A DNA stretch of 32,728 nt from Variovorax sp. WDL1 (GTDB lineage: Bacteria; Pseudomonadota; Gammaproteobacteria; Burkholderiales; Burkholderiaceae_C): NCBI RefSeq assembly GCF_001541225.1, contig NZ_LMTS01000163.1, positions 51,960 through 84,687 of the forward strand, read 5' to 3'. How positions within the stretch are numbered: position 1 is the stretch's first letter; each line of letters starts with the position of its first letter. Shown in pieces: positions 7,882-15,372 of this stretch. Position numbers and translations under genes: made by a program. The notes beneath the pieces are model-generated. The model did no database searches, was not told the DNA's origin, and saw only the letters and a list, made by a program, of their open reading frames with translations.

Positions 7882-8769
7882 TCAGCGCAGCAGGAACTCG
7901 ATCAGCGTCAGCGTGGCGGGCGAGGGCTCTACCCCGCTGCGCAGCGCGATGCGGTGCGTGCGCGCGGCCCAGCCATCGGTGAGCGGCACCGCGGCCAGCG
8001 GCAGGCTGGCGAGCTGCGGCGCTATTGCCTGCAGGGGCAGCACGGCGACGCCCAGGCCGCCCGCGACCATTCGGCAGACGGCGTCGAAGCTGCGCATCTG
8101 CATGCGGATCTTCAGCGCCTTGCCGGCGAGCGAGGCCGAGCGCATCAGCCGGCTGGAAAGCGCGGTGCCGTCGTGCAGCGCGATGAACTGCTCGTCGAGC
8201 GCCTGCTCCAGTGCGAGCGGCGCGGTGCCGGCCAGTGCGTGGCCGGCCGGCACCACCAGCACCAGCGTGTCGGAGAAGCAGTCGGTCAGCGCGATGCCGT
8301 GCGGCGCATGCGCCATGTCCACGATGCCGAGATCGGCGCGTCCCTCGAGCAGCATCAGCGGGATGTCGAGGCTGCCGTGCTCCACGACGTCGATGCGGAT
8401 CAGCGGATGCTCGCGCGCCATGCGGTCGAGCTTGGACGGCAGCACTTCGAGCATGGCCGAGGTGTTGGCCGCCAGCCGCACGTGGCCTTGCAGGCCCTTG
8501 GCGTAGTCGTGCAGGTCGACCGACAGCCGGTCCATGTCGACCAGGATCTCGCGGCCGCGTCGCACCAGCATCTGGCCCGCGGGGGTGAGCCGCACGCCGC
8601 GCGAGGAGCGCTCGAAGACGCGCAGGCCCAGCGCTTCCTCCAGCGCGGTGATGCGCGCGCTCGCGGCAGCCACCGCGAGCTGCAGCCGGTCGCCGGCGGC
8701 GCTGATGGAGCCGAGCTCCGCCGCCGCGACGATCACGCGCAGCGTTGCGAGATCAAGCGGCTCGTTCAA
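7882..8769 (-). CDS. LysR family transcriptional regulator
   Basis: A 295-residue regulator. Residues about 1-65 form the winged helix-turn-helix (LATLRVIVAAAELGSISAAGDRLQLAVAAASARITALEEALGLRVFERSSRGVRLTPAG). Residues about 90-295 form the periplasmic-binding-protein-like effector domain (HVRLAANTSAMLEVLPSKL, then RADLGIVD). Such proteins usually activate an adjacent catabolic operon when they bind a pathway intermediate. The start is TTG at 8769, inside the end of the decarboxylase gene (17 shared bases) and without a clear ribosome-binding site, which points to translational coupling. Being in the middle of a same-strand cluster rather than divergent is less usual for LysR genes. Palindromes at 7837-7851 and 9507-9524 are candidate binding sites. 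Confidence 0.92.
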   Translation of the reverse strand: MNEPLDLATLRVIVAAAELGSISAAGDRLQLAVAAASARITALEEALGLRVFERSSRGVRLTPAGQMLVRRGREILVDMDRLSVDLHDYAKGLQGHVRLAANTSAMLEVLPSKLDRMAREHPLIRIDVVEHGSLDIPLMLLEGRADLGIVDMAHAPHGIALTDCFSDTLVLVVPAGHALAGTAPLALEQALDEQFIALHDGTALSSRLMRSASLAGKALKIRMQMRSFDAVCRMVAGGLGVAVLPLQAIAPQLASLPLAAVPLTDGWAARTHRIALRSGVEPSPATLTLIEFLLR

Positions 8770-9490
8770 GCGCGGTCTCGGGCGCGAACAGGCGCCCGTG
8801 GCCGGGCGAGGCAGGGTCGAGGCCGGCTGCCCGCATCAGGTCCCAGAAGCCGGCGGGCGAGCTCGAGGTAACGGGCAGGCCGAGCTTGTCTTCCAGCGGC
8901 ACGTGGATGTCCAGCGTCAGCAGGCCGCCGCAGGAGATCAGCAGGCCCTGGGCCGAGCGGTCGGCCGCCACGGTGCGCTCGGCCAGCGCCATCAGCGTTT
9001 CGCCCGTCACCTGGCCGACGGCTTCGACGCCGGTGATGGAAAGGCCCTCGATGTGCGTGACGGCGATGCCGCAGCTCGCCAGGTAGGCGACCAGCCGCTG
9101 GTTCAGCGTGTCGATGTAGGCGGTGGCGACCGCGACGCGCCGGATGCCGAGAGCGCGCAGGCTGTCGACGATGGCGTGGCTCATCGTGGTGCAGGGCAGG
9201 CCGGTGGCGTCCTGCATGCGCGCGCGCAGCGCGTTGGTGAATTCGAGGCCGCGGTAGAAGCTGAGAGATGTGCCCATCAGCGAGACGGCCTGTGCGCCGG
9301 CATCGCGCAGCTCGACCGCGAGCGCGAGGATGCGGTCCACCACCGTATCGAAGCCTTCGGGCGAGATGCCCGGGATGCCGAGGCCGCGCGCGATGAAGCG
9401 TACGTCGCGCCCGCCGTAGAGCGCCTGCCCGTCGGTCGGGACGAGGCCTGCGGCGGGCGGCACGATGAGGCCGAGGGTGCTTGTCGTCAT
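8753..9490 (-). CDS. Arylmalonate decarboxylase-like protein (Asp/Glu racemase superfamily)
   Basis: A 245-residue protein closely resembling, as I recall its sequence, the cofactor-free arylmalonate decarboxylase of Bordetella bronchiseptica (EC 4.1.1.76), which decarboxylates alpha-aryl malonates enantioselectively. Shared blocks, offset by one residue, are LIVPPAAGLVP, SLMGTSLSFYRG (G73-T74-S75, the dioxyanion hole), TGLPCTTMS, ATAYID (Y125) and LLISCGGLLTLD with the catalytic C187. G73 replaces the second Cys found in true racemases, supporting decarboxylase over racemase chemistry. Maleate isomerase, in the same superfamily, is a weaker alternative because it keeps both Cys residues. ATG at 9490 has GGAG eight bases upstream. 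The stop lies inside the LysR gene. The natural substrate of such enzymes is not established; the downstream 2-hydroxy-acid enzymes are a clue. Confidence 0.88.
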   Translation of the reverse strand: MTTSTLGLIVPPAAGLVPTDGQALYGGRDVRFIARGLGIPGISPEGFDTVVDRILALAVELRDAGAQAVSLMGTSLSFYRGLEFTNALRARMQDATGLPCTTMSHAIVDSLRALGIRRVAVATAYIDTLNQRLVAYLASCGIAVTHIEGLSITGVEAVGQVTGETLMALAERTVAADRSAQGLLISCGGLLTLDIHVPLEDKLGLPVTSSSPAGFWDLMRAAGLDPASPGHGRLFAPETALERAA

Positions 9491-9506
9491 GTCGTGGTCT
9501 CCGGGT

Positions 9507-9524
9507 GCTCGAGTTGTCTCAAGC
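9507..9524. promoter_or_regulatory. Inverted repeat ahead of the decarboxylase gene, candidate LysR site
   Basis: On the minus strand, GCTTGAG and CTCGAGC flank ACAA; all positions pair except one T-G. The inner TGAGACAACTCGA fits the T-N11-A LysR motif. It lies 17-34 bases before the ATG of the decarboxylase, where an operator for the decarboxylase-LysR transcript would be expected. It could also be a short leader hairpin. Confidence 0.3.
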
Positions 9525-9567
9525 GCCGGATTGTGCGGCAAGCGGCGCCAGCCCCCGCCTCGCGGCT

Positions 9568-11823
9568 TCAGCCCTGCAGATGCAGCGCCATGGCGGGATC
9601 GCTGACGCCAGGCCTGCCGCTCTCGACGCGGCCGGCAAAGCGGCGCTCGAAATTCTCGGCGCTGACGGTAAAGTCGTACCAGTCGCCGCTCGTCTGGAGG
9701 TTCCAGTGCTGCGTCTCGATGTCGCCGGGCTTGATGTCCATCGTCCACGGGCCGTGCTTGTTGTAGGCGTTGGCGGTGATCGTGACGCTGCCGCGATGAT
9801 TGCCGCTGTTGCGTACCCTCAGGTAGAGATGGCCGCTGTGGGCCTGGTAGCCGATCTGGACCTCGGGCTTGAATGCCGCGGTGTCGTGGAACAGCGCGTC
9901 GCCCGCGAAGGTGCGCACGAAGCCGTTGGGGCCGTAGACCCAGAGCTCGTACTTGCCGCTGTCGGAGGCGCCGGTGTTCCAGGTGTCGCTCAGCGTCTTG
10001 CCGGCCTCGACGGTGTAGCGTCGCGGAATGCGCTCGAGGTGCAGCTTGTCGTAGACGTGGAAGACGGCGCCTTGCTTGCCGGTGTTGGCGAATGCCAGCG
10101 ACAGCATGCCGCGTGATTCCACCCGCGCGCTGGCGTGCAGCTCGTAGGGAAGTGCGCGCGATGGGCGCACGCCGGTCTCCTGGAACAGCGGCTGCGGCGT
10201 GGCGGGCGCCGTGGTGATGGGGGCCGTGGGCAGCAGCCTCTGCGCCGCATTGATCACGGGGAAGTTGCTCGTGTCGGGCAACTTGGGGAAGACCGGGTCG
10301 TTCGGGCTGACGAAGTCGAAGCAGGAGGTGAGGTCGCCGCAGACTGCGCGGTGCCACGGGCTGATGGCGTCCACCGTGATGCCGAAGCGCTTCTCCAGGA
10401 ACATGCCTACGGAGGTGTGGTCGAACACCTGCGAATCGACCCAGCCACCCTTGCTCCATGGCGACACCACGTACATCGGCACGCGCGAACTCAGGCCCCA
10501 CGGGCGGATCTTGCCGCTGGTGGTGTCGTTGACGTTCAGGTAGTTGCCCACCGAGGCGTCGAAATACTCGCCGTCCAGCGCCACGGTGGACTTGCCCATC
10601 AGGTTGCCATTGGCGTCATACGAGGGCACCGCCGGCATTGGCAGATGGTCGAAGAAGCCGTCGTTCTCGTCGAAGGTCACGAAAAGAACGGTCTTGCTCC
10701 AGACTTTCGGATTGGACGTCAGCGCGTCCAGCACATCGGCGATGAAGTCGGCGGCGCCGGCAGTGCCTTCGCTGCTGCCGGGATGCTCGGCCAGGGCCTG
10801 CGTGGGCAGCACCCAGGAGACCTGCGGCAAGGTGCCGTTGATCACGTCCTGCTTGAGCTGGGCGAGGAAATTGACGGCGCCATCGGCCGTCGCGGGGCCG
10901 CCCGTCAGGCCGTGCTCGTAGATCGGCGAGCCCGGCTGCGCGGTGCGGAAACTTTCGAAGGCCAGGCACCCGTGCATGGCGCCCGTCCAGTTGTTGTTCA
11001 TGTTCTGGTAGATGTGCCAGCTGATGCCCGCCTTTTGCAGGACATCCGGCAACGTGTCCCATTTGAAGGCGGTGTTCTTGTACTTGTAGTTGTAGGCGCC
11101 GGTGCCGGGATCGACCTGGCCCGACCCGTCTGGCTGCTGTGCCCTGCCCGCGACCCACCTGGACGGGCTGGGCCAGCAGCGCGAGTTGACGGGCTCGGAA
11201 TCAGCGTCCGTGCTGTTGATGCCCCTCTTGCGCAGTTCCGGGTTGAAGTTGGAACCCGACATGAAGACGATGCGGTTCGGGTCTGTGCCGGTGAGGATGG
11301 AACAGTGGTAGCCGTCGCAGATCGTGAAGGCATCGGCCAGCGCGAACTGGAACGGAATGTCGTCGCGCAGGTAGTAGCCCATCGTCGCCTGGTTCTTGAA
11401 CTGGATCCAGCGATCCATCTTCCCTTGGTTCCACGCCGCCTGCTGGTCGGGAAAATTGTGCGGTGTGCCGGATCCGATCAGCGCCCTGCCGATGGTGGAA
11501 TCGCGGCGAAAGGGCTGGATCTCCGCGCCGCCGCTGGGGTTGGGTTGGAAATACACCGACTTGCCGCTCGCCAGCGGAATCGGAAATCGGTCGCCGAAGC
11601 CGCGCACGCCGCGCATGGTGCCGAAGTAGTGGTCGAAGCTGCGGTTCTCCTGCATCAGGATGACGATGTGCTGCACGTCCTCGATGCTGCGGTGCTTGTT
11701 GTGCGCCTCGACGGCCAGCGCGCGGCGGATCGAGGGCGGCAGTACGGTGAGCGCGGATGCAGCGCCCAGGGCGCCTGCGGTCTTGCGAAGGAAGTCGCGT
11801 CGTGGGGGAATGTTCATGGTCAT
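9568..11823 (-). CDS. plcN: Phosphocholine-specific phospholipase C (PlcN/PlcH type), Tat-exported
   Basis: A 751-residue exported phosphodiesterase of the acid-phosphatase/phosphoesterase superfamily. It hydrolyses phosphatidylcholine-type lipids to diacylglycerol and phosphocholine. Residues 1 to about 40 are a twin-arginine signal (RRDFLRK, then a mild hydrophobic stretch), so it is exported folded. The catalytic domain starts with QHIVILMQENRSFDHYFGTMRG (about 51-71, with metal-ligand E59 and N60) and continues to about residue 545 (VLFVTFDENDGFFDHLPMP). Two C-terminal DUF756 beta-domains follow, at about 560-650 and 655-745. Start codons at 11823 and 11817 are both possible. PlcH and PlcN of Pseudomonas are induced by phosphate starvation through PhoB, and a Pho-box-like sequence lies 44 bases upstream. 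The haemolytic and non-haemolytic forms cannot be told apart by eye. The gene is unlikely to belong to the catabolic cluster downstream. Confidence 0.9.
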   Translation of the reverse strand: MTMNIPPRRDFLRKTAGALGAASALTVLPPSIRRALAVEAHNKHRSIEDVQHIVILMQENRSFDHYFGTMRGVRGFGDRFPIPLASGKSVYFQPNPSGGAEIQPFRRDSTIGRALIGSGTPHNFPDQQAAWNQGKMDRWIQFKNQATMGYYLRDDIPFQFALADAFTICDGYHCSILTGTDPNRIVFMSGSNFNPELRKRGINSTDADSEPVNSRCWPSPSRWVAGRAQQPDGSGQVDPGTGAYNYKYKNTAFKWDTLPDVLQKAGISWHIYQNMNNNWTGAMHGCLAFESFRTAQPGSPIYEHGLTGGPATADGAVNFLAQLKQDVINGTLPQVSWVLPTQALAEHPGSSEGTAGAADFIADVLDALTSNPKVWSKTVLFVTFDENDGFFDHLPMPAVPSYDANGNLMGKSTVALDGEYFDASVGNYLNVNDTTSGKIRPWGLSSRVPMYVVSPWSKGGWVDSQVFDHTSVGMFLEKRFGITVDAISPWHRAVCGDLTSCFDFVSPNDPVFPKLPDTSNFPVINAAQRLLPTAPITTAPATPQPLFQETGVRPSRALPYELHASARVESRGMLSLAFANTGKQGAVFHVYDKLHLERIPRRYTVEAGKTLSDTWNTGASDSGKYELWVYGPNGFVRTFAGDALFHDTAAFKPEVQIGYQAHSGHLYLRVRNSGNHRGSVTITANAYNKHGPWTMDIKPGDIETQHWNLQTSGDWYDFTVSAENFERRFAGRVESGRPGVSDPAMALHLQG

Positions 11824-11866
11824 GATCTCGGAGGTGGGTTGACCTCGAAGAGCTTAGGAAGTCGAC

Positions 11867-11884
11867 GTGACAGGAAAATGAATT
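11867..11884 (-). promoter_or_regulatory. Possible PhoB box upstream of phospholipase C
   Basis: The minus strand reads AATTCATTTTCCTGTCAC. The downstream half CTGTCAC is a perfect Pho-box half-site, while the upstream half matches only in TCAT (11 of 18 positions against the Escherichia coli consensus). It ends 44 bases before the first ATG of the phospholipase gene, a suitable place for PhoB activation. One perfect half-site can occur by chance. Confidence 0.3.
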
Positions 11885-11915
11885 CGGCTCAAATCGCGAA
11901 CGAATCAATACTGAG

Positions 11916-11930
11916 CGAAATTCAATTTCG
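11916..11930. promoter_or_regulatory. AT-rich perfect palindrome, candidate RpiR operator
   Basis: CGAAATTCAATTTCG has seven-base arms around a single C. It sits between the RpiR-family gene and the phospholipase gene, 93 bases upstream of the phospholipase start. RpiR/HexR-type regulators often bind short AT-rich palindromes of this kind. The site is conspicuous in a GC-rich background. That it is bound by the adjacent RpiR protein is inference. Confidence 0.4.
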
Positions 11931-11932
11931 AC

Positions 11933-11957
11933 CATCGCCATCCATTGGATGGCGATG
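11933..11957 (-). terminator. Strong hairpin after the RpiR gene
   Basis: Arms CATCGCCATCC (11933-11943) and GGATGGCGATG (11947-11957) pair perfectly over eleven bases with a three-base loop. The hairpin starts ten bases after the stop of the RpiR gene. On the minus strand the following bases GTCGAAATTG contain only short T-runs, so termination may be partial. It separates the pbpC-rpiR transcript from the phospholipase gene. Confidence 0.55.
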
Positions 11958-11967
11958 CGCGCCAAGC

Positions 11968-12876
11968 TCAATAGCGCTTGAGCGAAAGCACGTCGAATGT
12001 CCGGCGCAAGGTCTTGACCGAGCGGTCGTAGTCCGAGAGCGCGAGGCAGGCGATCAGCGCATCGATGATGGCCAGCTGCGCGAGGCGGCTGGTCATGGCT
12101 TCCGTGCGGAAGCTGGTCTCGCGGGCCATGGTGAAGAGCAACACGTCGCAGAAGGCCTGGATCGGCGACTTGCCGAAGTTGGTGATGCAGATGGTTGCTG
12201 CGCCGGCCTCCTTGGCCAGGCGCGTGGCCATCACCGTCTCGTGCGTGCTGCCCGAATGCGAGATCGTCAGCACCGCCACGCCGGGGCCGGTGAGCGATGC
12301 GCTGATGGCCTGCACGTGCGAGTCGACCACCACCTTGACGTCCAGCCCGATGCGCAGCATGCGGTAGTGCACGTCCTCGGCGATGGTGGCCGCACTGCCG
12401 ATGCCGTAGATTTCGATGCGTTTGGCCTTCTTGAGCAGCCGCACCGCCTTCTCCATCGCCTTGACGTCCAGCGCGGCCTGGGTGTCGTGCAGGGTCTGCA
12501 CGTTGCTCTGGAAGATCTTGCGGACGGTGATGTCGACCTTGTCTCCGGGCTCGAGGTCCTCATGGATGAACTGCACGGGCCGCACGACCTCCTGCGCCAG
12601 CGCGATCTTGATCTGCTGGAAGCCAGTGGCCCCGAGGTTCTTGCAGAAGCCCACGATGCTGCCTTCGCTCGACGCGGTGCGCTCGGCCACCTCGCTGACC
12701 GACATGTGGACCACCTCGTGCGGGTTCTTGACGATGAAGTCGGCGATGCGCTGCCCGACCGGACCCAGCGAAGGCCAGAGGCTTTCGATGCGCGCGAGCA
12801 CTGCCGAGATCTGGCCGTCGGGCGTCTGCGCGCGCTTGGTGGACTTTGCGGACTTTCGGGCAGGCTGCGGCTTCAT
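11968..12876 (-). CDS. MurR/RpiR family transcriptional regulator (HTH-SIS)
   Basis: A 302-residue regulator. After a basic tail (KPQPARKSAKSTKR), residues about 20-96 form the RpiR-type helix-turn-helix (SLGPVGQRIADFIVKNPHEVVHMSVSEVAERTASSEGSIVGFCKNLGATGFQQIKIAL). Residues about 130-280 form a SIS sugar-phosphate-binding domain (RIEIYGIGSAATIAEDV, then VLTISHSGSTHETV). The family senses phosphorylated sugars or amino sugars and represses or activates nearby genes. ATG at 12876 follows the pbpC stop by 11 bases; the spacer has only a weak ribosome-binding site, so it is likely co-transcribed with pbpC. Linkage to a penicillin-binding protein makes a cell-wall amino sugar a possible effector, but this is a guess. 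A palindrome at 11916-11930 downstream may be its target. Confidence 0.9.
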   Translation of the reverse strand: MKPQPARKSAKSTKRAQTPDGQISAVLARIESLWPSLGPVGQRIADFIVKNPHEVVHMSVSEVAERTASSEGSIVGFCKNLGATGFQQIKIALAQEVVRPVQFIHEDLEPGDKVDITVRKIFQSNVQTLHDTQAALDVKAMEKAVRLLKKAKRIEIYGIGSAATIAEDVHYRMLRIGLDVKVVVDSHVQAISASLTGPGVAVLTISHSGSTHETVMATRLAKEAGAATICITNFGKSPIQAFCDVLLFTMARETSFRTEAMTSRLAQLAIIDALIACLALSDYDRSVKTLRRTFDVLSLKRY

Positions 12877-12887
12877 GAGCGCCGAGC

Positions 12888-15110
12888 TTACTTGCCCGCC
12901 ACGCGCTTGACGCCGGCGCCGCGCACCTCGAGCTGGAGCTGGTCCACCACCCGGCCGCGCGCATCGAGCAGCTCCACCACGTGCCGACCAGGCCAGGGCA
13001 GCCATTGCGCGCTGGCGCCGCGCGCGAAGGACTTGCCGTCGATGCGCCACTGCAGTCCGCTGCTGCCCTCGGCCTCGAAGCGGACGCGCTGATGGCGCGG
13101 TGGGATGTCGGGGTCGAGCGCGATGATGGTGCCGTCCGCGGGTGCGGTGATGCGCGGCGCGGGCCCCGCATCGGCCGCAGGCAATGCGAAAAGGGGCTGC
13201 TCGGTCCCGGCGATGAACCACTCGTCGCGCGCCGCCTCGAGTTCGTCGCCAAAGCTCACGCGCGCGCGCACCAGGCCTGGCGGCGGCGTCGGCGCGCGGC
13301 TGGCCTCGCGGCGGTGGAGGAAGCCCATGAGCTCGGCCCAGACGGGCGCGGCGCCGCTGGTGCCGCTCACGTCCCACATCGGCGCGCCGCCGGCGTTGCC
13401 CACCCACACGCCGACGGTGTAGCGCTCGGACCAGCCGACCGCCCAGTTGTCGCGCATGTCCTTGCTGGTGCCGGTCTTCACCGCGCTCCAGAAGCGCGTG
13501 CCCAGCACGCTGTCGAGGCCGAAGGTGGGAGCGCGGGCGTTGGCGTCGCTCAGGATGTCGCCCACGATGAATGCGGCACGCGGATCGACCGCCGGGGTAT
13601 TGCTCCTTGCCCCCCGGGCCGATGCCTGGAATGCGGGCACGCGCCGCGCCAGAAACTGCGTCTCCCCGAACCTCCCTCCATTCGCCAGTGTCCGATACCC
13701 ATTCGTGAGGCCCAGCAGAGACACCTCCGCGCTCCCAAGCGCCAGGCTGTAGCCGTAGTAGTCCCCGTTCTGCGCCAGTCCCAGCCCCGCCGCGCGCAGC
13801 TGGCGCGCGAAGGCCTCCGGTGACACCATCACCAGCGTGCGCACCGCCGGCACATTGAGCGAAGCCGCGAGCGCGGTGCGAACCGAGACGTAGCCCTTGA
13901 ACCGACCGTCGTAGTTCTGCGGGATGTAGAGGCCGCCAGCCGTGCTGATCTGCGCAGAGGAGTCGTCGAGCAGCGAGGCCGCGGTGAGCCTTCGCTCCGC
14001 GATCGCCTGCGCATAGAGCAGTGGCTTGAGCGTGGAGCCGGGCTGGCGCTGCGCCAGCACGCCGTCGACCTCGGCCGCGCGGCTCAGCGTGCCGGAGGAG
14101 CCGACCCAGGCCAGCACCTCGCCGCTTGCGTTGTCGAGCACGACCAGCGCCCCGTCCTCGACGTTGCGGCCGCGCAGCTCCCTCAGGTGACGCTGCAGGG
14201 TCGTGAGTGCAAAGCGCTGCAGCGGCGCCCGCAGCGTGGTGCGAATGTCCCCGCCGTGCTCCCTTCCCCTCAGGGAGAGGGTTGGGGAGAGGGCGCGCGC
14301 GTTCGACAGGCCTTCGGCTTCCTTCAGCGCTCGCCGCGCCAGATGCGGCGCGATGCCTTCGCTCGCCTCGAAGGCCCTGCGTCGCAGGGCCGCGCTCGCG
14401 AACATGTCGAGCGCCTCGCAATCCGCCCTGGCGCCTGAGTCCATGGCGCGCATCACCTCGCAGGCGCGTTGCGCAACCAAGGCCGGCTTGGCATTGGGCG
14501 CCCGCACCAGCGCCGCCGCAACCGCCGCCTCGCGGGCATCGAGTCCGTGCGGCGCCTTGCCGAAGAGGGTGCGAGAGAGCGCATCGATGCCGACGATCTC
14601 GCCGCGGAATGGCACGGTGTTGAGATAGCCCTCGAGGATCTGGTCCTTGCGCCACTTGCGCTCGAGCTGCTGTGCCGCCACCGTCTGCCCGAGCTTCTGC
14701 GCCAGGTCGCGCCTGCCGCTGCCCCGGCGCAGATCGTCATCGAGCAGCCCCGCGAGCTGCATGGTGATGGTGGAGGCGCCACGCGTACGCGTGTTCCATA
14801 GGTTGCCCCAGGCGGCTGCCGAGACGGCGCGCCAGTCGACACCGCTGTGCTCGTAGAAGCGCTTGTCCTCGCTCAGCAGCATGGCAGTGCGCAGTGCCGG
14901 TGAGATCTCGGCCAGTGCGGTCCATCGGCCGCGGCGCACGCCGGCGTCGGTGCGTACGCGTTGCATCGGCTCGCCATCGCGATCGAGCACCTGGATATCG
15001 GAAGGGCGGAAGTCGAGCTTCACGTCCTCGAAGCTCGGCACCGCCTGCGCCGGCCCGGCCAGGGCGGCGAGCAGGCTCAGCGCCAGCAAGGCGTGTGGGG
15101 TGCGCGGCAT
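12888..15110 (-). CDS. pbpC: Penicillin-binding protein 1C (bifunctional glycosyltransferase/transpeptidase)
   Basis: A 740-residue class A PBP. It has an N-terminal signal/anchor (MPRTPHALLALSLLAALAGPAQA) and a GT51 glycosyltransferase domain at about residues 50-215, with the catalytic segment MLLSEDKRFYEHSGVDW and STITMQLAGLL. The transpeptidase domain at about 280-590 has the SxxK motif in PGSTLKPLLYA, SxN in SLNVPAVRT and KTGTSKDMRDNW. A C-terminal BiPBP_C beta-domain follows (PRITAPADGTIIALDPDIP, then LQWRIDGK). ATG at 15110 is chosen because it leads directly into the signal; an upstream in-frame ATG at 15179 gives an unlikely polar extension. The alpha-2-macroglobulin gene often found next to pbpC is absent here. 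The linker between the catalytic domains contains an in-frame REP-like insertion (14259-14293). Confidence 0.92.
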   Translation of the reverse strand: MPRTPHALLALSLLAALAGPAQAVPSFEDVKLDFRPSDIQVLDRDGEPMQRVRTDAGVRRGRWTALAEISPALRTAMLLSEDKRFYEHSGVDWRAVSAAAWGNLWNTRTRGASTITMQLAGLLDDDLRRGSGRRDLAQKLGQTVAAQQLERKWRKDQILEGYLNTVPFRGEIVGIDALSRTLFGKAPHGLDAREAAVAAALVRAPNAKPALVAQRACEVMRAMDSGARADCEALDMFASAALRRRAFEASEGIAPHLARRALKEAEGLSNARALSPTLSLRGREHGGDIRTTLRAPLQRFALTTLQRHLRELRGRNVEDGALVVLDNASGEVLAWVGSSGTLSRAAEVDGVLAQRQPGSTLKPLLYAQAIAERRLTAASLLDDSSAQISTAGGLYIPQNYDGRFKGYVSVRTALAASLNVPAVRTLVMVSPEAFARQLRAAGLGLAQNGDYYGYSLALGSAEVSLLGLTNGYRTLANGGRFGETQFLARRVPAFQASARGARSNTPAVDPRAAFIVGDILSDANARAPTFGLDSVLGTRFWSAVKTGTSKDMRDNWAVGWSERYTVGVWVGNAGGAPMWDVSGTSGAAPVWAELMGFLHRREASRAPTPPPGLVRARVSFGDELEAARDEWFIAGTEQPLFALPAADAGPAPRITAPADGTIIALDPDIPPRHQRVRFEAEGSSGLQWRIDGKSFARGASAQWLPWPGRHVVELLDARGRVVDQLQLEVRGAGVKRVAGK
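14259..14293. repeat. REP-like short repeat inserted in frame inside pbpC
   Basis: On the minus strand the DNA reads CCCTCTCCCCAACCCTCTCC followed by CTGAGGGGAAGGGAG. As I remember it, this is the well-known dispersed palindrome of many proteobacterial genomes, usually found between genes. Here it is translated as LSPTLSLRGREHGG in the linker between the glycosyltransferase and transpeptidase domains. It keeps the reading frame and contains no stop codon. Flanking residues (EGLSNARA and DIRTTLRAPLQ) look like normal PBP sequence. Confidence 0.7.
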
Positions 15111-15372
15111 GGGCCGCCAGCTTGCCACATGCGGGAGCGAGGCAGTCAACCTGCGGCGACTGGATTGCGTGGCGCACATGGCGCCTGGCGTGGCGAACCA
15201 AGCCTCGCCGCAGTCCCGCAGCCGCGCCGCCAGATACGAGGCGGCGAGGCGCCAGATGCGTGCCGGGCACGCGAATGCGGTCCGGGCCTACTTGCAGACG
15301 GGCGGGCGTGCGGGTTGGCGCGCCCGCTGTGCCGGGCATGGTGGCAGCTTATCGACTGCTCAAGGAAATCCG

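Noticed and set aside
6518..8506. A 662-codon open frame on the plus strand
   Set aside because: Antisense shadow of the racemase-like and LysR genes; low-complexity Arg/Ala/Gly-rich translation without motifs.
10135..13092. A 985-codon open frame on the plus strand
   Set aside because: It lies antisense to phospholipase C, rpiR and pbpC, which all have recognisable domains. High GC keeps opposite frames open, and its translation shows no domain.
15111..15372. Possible small gene or RNA in the gap between pbpC and the lipoprotein gene
   Set aside because: Only GC-rich sequence with weak imperfect symmetry is seen; frames through it are extensions of pbpC or shadows, without a ribosome-binding site.
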